Below are positions 33,150 to 35,787 of a stretch of DNA of 35,787 nucleotides, piece after piece; within the stretch, counting starts at the first letter, position 1, and each line of letters starts with the position of its first letter. Position numbers and translations under genes: made by a program. The stretch is taken from assembly GCA_000435175.1 (NCBI GenBank), contig FR880007.1, positions 1-35,787 of the forward strand, given 5' to 3'. The DNA comes from Clostridium sp. CAG:245 (GTDB taxonomy: Bacteria > Bacillota > Clostridia > TANB77 > CAG-508). The notes beneath the pieces are model-generated. The model searched no databases and was not told the DNA's origin. It worked only from the letters and a program-made list of their open reading frames with translations.

Positions 33150-33863
33150 ATGAAATTTGATGTACTAACATTATTTCCAGAAATGTTTGAACCATTAAAA
33201 CACAGTATTATTGAAAGAGCGTCTAAGCAAAATTTAATAAATATTAATCTAATTAATATACGAGATTTTTCGAAAGACAAGCATAAAAAAGTAGATGATA
33301 CTCCATATGGTGGTGGAGCAGGAATGGTAATGAGAGCAGATGTTGTGTATGATGCATATAAATCTGTAAAAGATGAAAAATCAAAAGTAATATTCTTATC
33401 GCCTCAAGGAAAAAAGTTGAACCAAGCCAAAGTTCAAGAATTATCTAAGGAAGAACATTTAATTCTACTTTGTGGTCACTACGAAGGAGTTGACCAACGT
33501 GTATTAGATGAAATTGTTGATGAAGAAATATCGATTGGAGATTATGTGCTAACTGGAGGAGAGCTACCAGCAATGGTGCTTATAGACTCGGTAAGTAGAT
33601 ATGTAGAAGGTGTACTAAGTACAGATTCTACAAAAGAAGAATCATTCTCTCAAGGATATTTAGAATACAGTCAATACACAAGACCAGAAGAATTTCATGG
33701 AAAAAAAGTTCCAGAAATACTAGCTTCTGGGAATCATCAGAAAATAGACGAGTGGAGAAGAAAAAGTTCTTTAATAAATACATTTTTGAAAAGACCAGAG
33801 CTTCTTAATGAAAAAGATTTAAAAGAAGCAGAAAAAATAATTTCGGAAGAACATGAAAATTAA
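33150..33863 (+). CDS. trmD: tRNA (guanine37-N1)-methyltransferase TrmD
   Basis: A 237-residue SPOUT methyltransferase starting MKFDVLTLFPEMFEPL, with DDTPYGGGAGMVMR, LLCGHYEGVDQRV and the knot motif IGDYVLTGGELPAM. It methylates G37 in tRNAs using S-adenosylmethionine and prevents frameshifting. Coupled after rimM by 11 nt with AAGAGGAG. Confidence 0.97.
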   Translation: MKFDVLTLFPEMFEPLKHSIIERASKQNLININLINIRDFSKDKHKKVDDTPYGGGAGMVMRADVVYDAYKSVKDEKSKVIFLSPQGKKLNQAKVQELSKEEHLILLCGHYEGVDQRVLDEIVDEEISIGDYVLTGGELPAMVLIDSVSRYVEGVLSTDSTKEESFSQGYLEYSQYTRPEEFHGKKVPEILASGNHQKIDEWRRKSSLINTFLKRPELLNEKDLKEAEKIISEEHEN

Positions 33864-33943
33864 GATATGTTATTATAAACTATCAAGATTGTGTAATAAA
33901 ATAGCCGAAATATAAATTAGAAAATTAAGAAAGGAGAATATCG

Positions 33944-34420
33944 ATGGATATAATAAAATCAATAGAACATGAACAATTGAAAAATAAAATTCCAGACCTT
34001 AAAGTTGGTGACACAGTAAGAGTACACCAAAGAATTAAGGAAGGAAACAGAGAAAGAATCCAAGTATTCGAAGGAATAATAATAAAGAAACAAGGTGGCG
34101 GAGTTAACGCTACATTTACAGTAAGAAGAATTGCTTATGGAGTAGGAACAGAAAAAACATTCTTAGTACACTCTCCATTAGTAGAGAAAGTTGAAGTAGT
34201 TAGAGTAGGAAAAGCTAGAAGAGCTAAATTATACTACCTAAGAAACAGAACTGGTAAAGCTGCTAAGACAAAGGAAAATGTTGGAGCAAAAATTGAATCT
34301 AAATATATAGATGTAAAAGAAGATTTAACAGAAGCTGTTGAAGAAACAGTAGTTGAAACTCCTGCAGAAGCTCCAGTTGAAGAAGTTGCACCAGCAACTG
34401 AAGCACCAAAAGCTGAATAA
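33944..34420 (+). CDS. rplS: 50S ribosomal protein L19 with extended tail
   Basis: A 158-residue L19. The core (about 1-115) has the DTVRVHQRIKEGNRERIQ-type segment, FEGIIIKKQGGG, FTVRRIAYGVGTEKTFLVHS and RRAKLYYLRNRTGKAA. The remaining about 40 residues are an acidic Glu/Ala/Pro/Val tail that most L19 proteins lack, probably disordered. AAAGGAGA precedes the ATG, and a strong terminator closes the operon. Confidence 0.96.
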   Translation: MDIIKSIEHEQLKNKIPDLKVGDTVRVHQRIKEGNRERIQVFEGIIIKKQGGGVNATFTVRRIAYGVGTEKTFLVHSPLVEKVEVVRVGKARRAKLYYLRNRTGKAAKTKENVGAKIESKYIDVKEDLTEAVEETVVETPAEAPVEEVAPATEAPKAE

Positions 34421-34448
34421 TAAAAATTAAACGAAATAAAAAACGCAG

Positions 34449-34495
34449 AAAAACAAGTAATTTTGATATAGTTTTATATGAAATTACTTGTTTTT
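34449..34495 (+). terminator. Rho-independent terminator of the rplS operon
   Basis: A 15-bp perfect stem: AAAAACAAGTAATTT (34449-34463) pairs with AAATTACTTGTTTTT (34481-34495), with a 17-nt loop. The 3' arm ends in five Ts and the 5' arm in As, so it may also act on transcripts from the right. Confidence 0.88.
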
Positions 34496-34517
34496 GTTGA
34501 TCAAAATGTAAAAACTA

Positions 34518-34545
34518 TTGACAAATAAGTAGAAAATAATATAAA
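34518..34545 (+). promoter_or_regulatory. Promoter of the RhuM-family gene
   Basis: TTGACA (34518-34523), a 16-nt spacer and TATAAA (34540-34545), preceded by AAAAACTA, closely resemble the recA promoter, including the same spacer length. The start near 34552 falls in the LexA-like box. Confidence 0.75.
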
Positions 34546-34548
34546 ATA

Positions 34549-34562
34549 CAAACATAAGTTTG
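34549..34562 (+). promoter_or_regulatory. LexA-like operator upstream of the RhuM-family gene
   Basis: CAAACATAAGTTTG has six of seven complementary pairs and differs from the recA palindrome AAACATATGTTT at one central base over the shared 12. It overlaps the transcription start, a natural place for repression. LexA binding is inferred from similarity and position. Confidence 0.55.
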
Positions 34563-34638
34563 AAGATTTTTTTTGTTGACGTTACTATAATTGAGATAAC
34601 TTAATATAAAAAACGATATAAAATGAAAAGAGGAAAAT

Positions 34639-35664
34639 ATGTCTAAAGATTTAATTATTAGAAGTAGTAGTGCAGAGTTTCTGATTTTTGAAAGGCAAAC
34701 TCATGATAAAGGAATCCAAGTTAGATTTGAAGATGGAGACTTGTGGCTGACTCAAAAATCGATAGGTGAGCTATTTGACACAACCAGAAATAATATTACA
34801 ATGCATATTAATGAAATCTATAAAAACTTTGAACTTGATGAAAAATCAACTAGTAAGGATTTCTTACTAGTTCAAAAAGAAGGAAATAGAGATGTAAAAA
34901 GAAAAGTTTTATATTATAATTTAGATATGGTTATTTCTGTTGGATATAGAGTCAATTCAGATAGAGCAATACAGTTTAGAAGATGGGCTACTTATGTATT
35001 AAAGGAATTTTCAAAGAAAGGATATATAATTGACAAAAAGAGAATGGCTAATGGGGCATTCTTTGATGAAGATTATTATGACTCTTTACTTGCTGAAATA
35101 AGAGAAATAAGATTATCTGAAAGAAGATTTTATCAAAAAATTACTGATATATATGCTACTAGTGTTGATTATGACAAAAAATCTCCGACAACTATTAAAT
35201 TTTTTAAGAAAGTTCAAAATAAGATGCACTATGCAGTGTTGCACCAAACTGCTGCGGAAATCATATATAATAGAGCTGATTCGGAAAAAAAACATATGGG
35301 ACTTACTACTTGGAAAAATTCTCCTAACGGAAAAATTTTAGAAACGGATGTTGTAATTGCAAAAAATTATTTAAATACGAAAGAACTAGAGAGTTTAGAA
35401 CTTATTGTTTCCGCATTTTTAGATTTGGCAGAAAATAGAGCTAAAAGACATATACCTATGACTATGGAAGATTGGGCAACACGAATTGATAAGTTTTTAC
35501 TGGCAGACGATTTAGATGTTTTAAATGATGCTGGAAAAATATCACATGAAATTGCCTGTGATAAAGCATTAACAGAGTTTGAAAAATATAGAGTAAAACA
35601 AGATAAATTATATAAATCTGATTTTGATTTGCTAATAGAACAGGTAAATAGCACAAAGAAATAA
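34639..35664 (+). CDS. RhuM-family protein
   Basis: A 341-residue protein of the virulence RhuM family, named after a gene of a Salmonella pathogenicity island. The N-terminal domain (about 20-140) has LWLTQKSIGELFDTTRNNIT, a helix-turn-helix-like segment, and YYNLDMVISVGYRVNSDRAIQFRRWA. A helical C-terminal part carries HYAVLHQTAAEIIYNRADS, LTTWKNSPNGKI and AENRAKRHIPMTMEDWATR. Its function is unknown; relatives are common in variable regions and near defence genes. AAGAGGAAA precedes the ATG. It stands alone between a terminator and the window end, with a promoter carrying a LexA-like box, so it may be induced by DNA damage. Confidence 0.9.
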   Translation: MSKDLIIRSSSAEFLIFERQTHDKGIQVRFEDGDLWLTQKSIGELFDTTRNNITMHINEIYKNFELDEKSTSKDFLLVQKEGNRDVKRKVLYYNLDMVISVGYRVNSDRAIQFRRWATYVLKEFSKKGYIIDKKRMANGAFFDEDYYDSLLAEIREIRLSERRFYQKITDIYATSVDYDKKSPTTIKFFKKVQNKMHYAVLHQTAAEIIYNRADSEKKHMGLTTWKNSPNGKILETDVVIAKNYLNTKELESLELIVSAFLDLAENRAKRHIPMTMEDWATRIDKFLLADDLDVLNDAGKISHEIACDKALTEFEKYRVKQDKLYKSDFDLLIEQVNSTKK

Positions 35665-35787
35665 ATTGTAATGTAGTTTAAAACATAAATCTATATAAAG
35701 ATATATATTAAAAATTCCTTGTAAAAGTTTATTTAACAAATCATAATGACGAAAATCGTCAAGTGAAAAGTTAAATGCAATTCTGTA

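Noticed and set aside
35745..35760. Small hairpin TGACG-AAAAT-CGTCA near the right end
   Set aside because: A 5-bp stem with no T-run. TGACGAAA also occurs at about 135, 20686 and 20736, but the count is close to chance for this composition and no common context was seen.

Overview
The window is very AT-rich. Gene content, AGGAGG-type ribosome binding sites and TTGACA/TATAAT promoters point to a low-GC Gram-positive (Bacillota), most likely a member of the Clostridia. SpoVS and a GerW/YtfJ homologue suggest a spore-forming lineage. A sortase and a Wzd/Wze/Wzh phosphoregulatory set fit a single-membrane envelope. Species cannot be read from the sequence. All supported genes are on the + strand. 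No rRNA, tRNA, CRISPR array or transposase was found.

Region 1 (67-15287) is a Wzx/Wzy-type surface polysaccharide locus behind one clear promoter and a purine-rich leader of about 170 nt. It opens with a PglF-like 4,6-dehydratase, a PglE-like aminotransferase and a PglC-like phosphosugar transferase, which together would make and load an amino-sugar first residue. Then come a GT2-GT4 fusion, a decayed segment, a GT4 gene whose start is frameshifted, a Wzy-like polymerase, a TupA-like ATP-grasp protein, two related GT2 enzymes and a Wzx-like flippase. UDP-glucuronate 4-epimerase and UDP-glucose dehydrogenase close the locus and supply uronic acids. Region 2 (15319-17391) has its own promoter and encodes a secreted protein with a C-terminal LVQTG-type sorting signal, a sortase, and a four-helix membrane protein. 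Region 3 (17404-19946) encodes the chain-length and tyrosine-phosphorylation control set (Wzd, Wze kinase, Wzh phosphatase), presumably acting on the polymer of region 1.

Region 4 (19961-26371) holds ymdB, spoVS, a membrane-anchored solute-binding protein, recA and recX. An AbiEi/AbiEii type IV toxin-antitoxin pair sits between recA and recX. The recA promoter carries a perfect LexA-like palindrome, and a near copy overlaps the promoter of a RhuM-family gene 11 kb downstream. Region 5 (26380-28990) holds a long perfect-arm hairpin element, scpA (with no scpB beside it), a DUF2953 protein and gerW. Region 6 (29045-34495) has a cysteine-synthase-like gene followed by the classic ylxM-ffh-rpsP-khpA-rimM-trmD-rplS block, closed by a strong terminator. 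Region 7 (34518-35664) is the solitary RhuM-family gene with its own LexA-like promoter.

The most promising leads are the shared LexA-like operator at recA and the RhuM gene, the self-contained sortase/LVQTG module, the hairpin element between recX and scpA, and the possibility that region 1 makes a polymer carrying both amino and uronic acid sugars.
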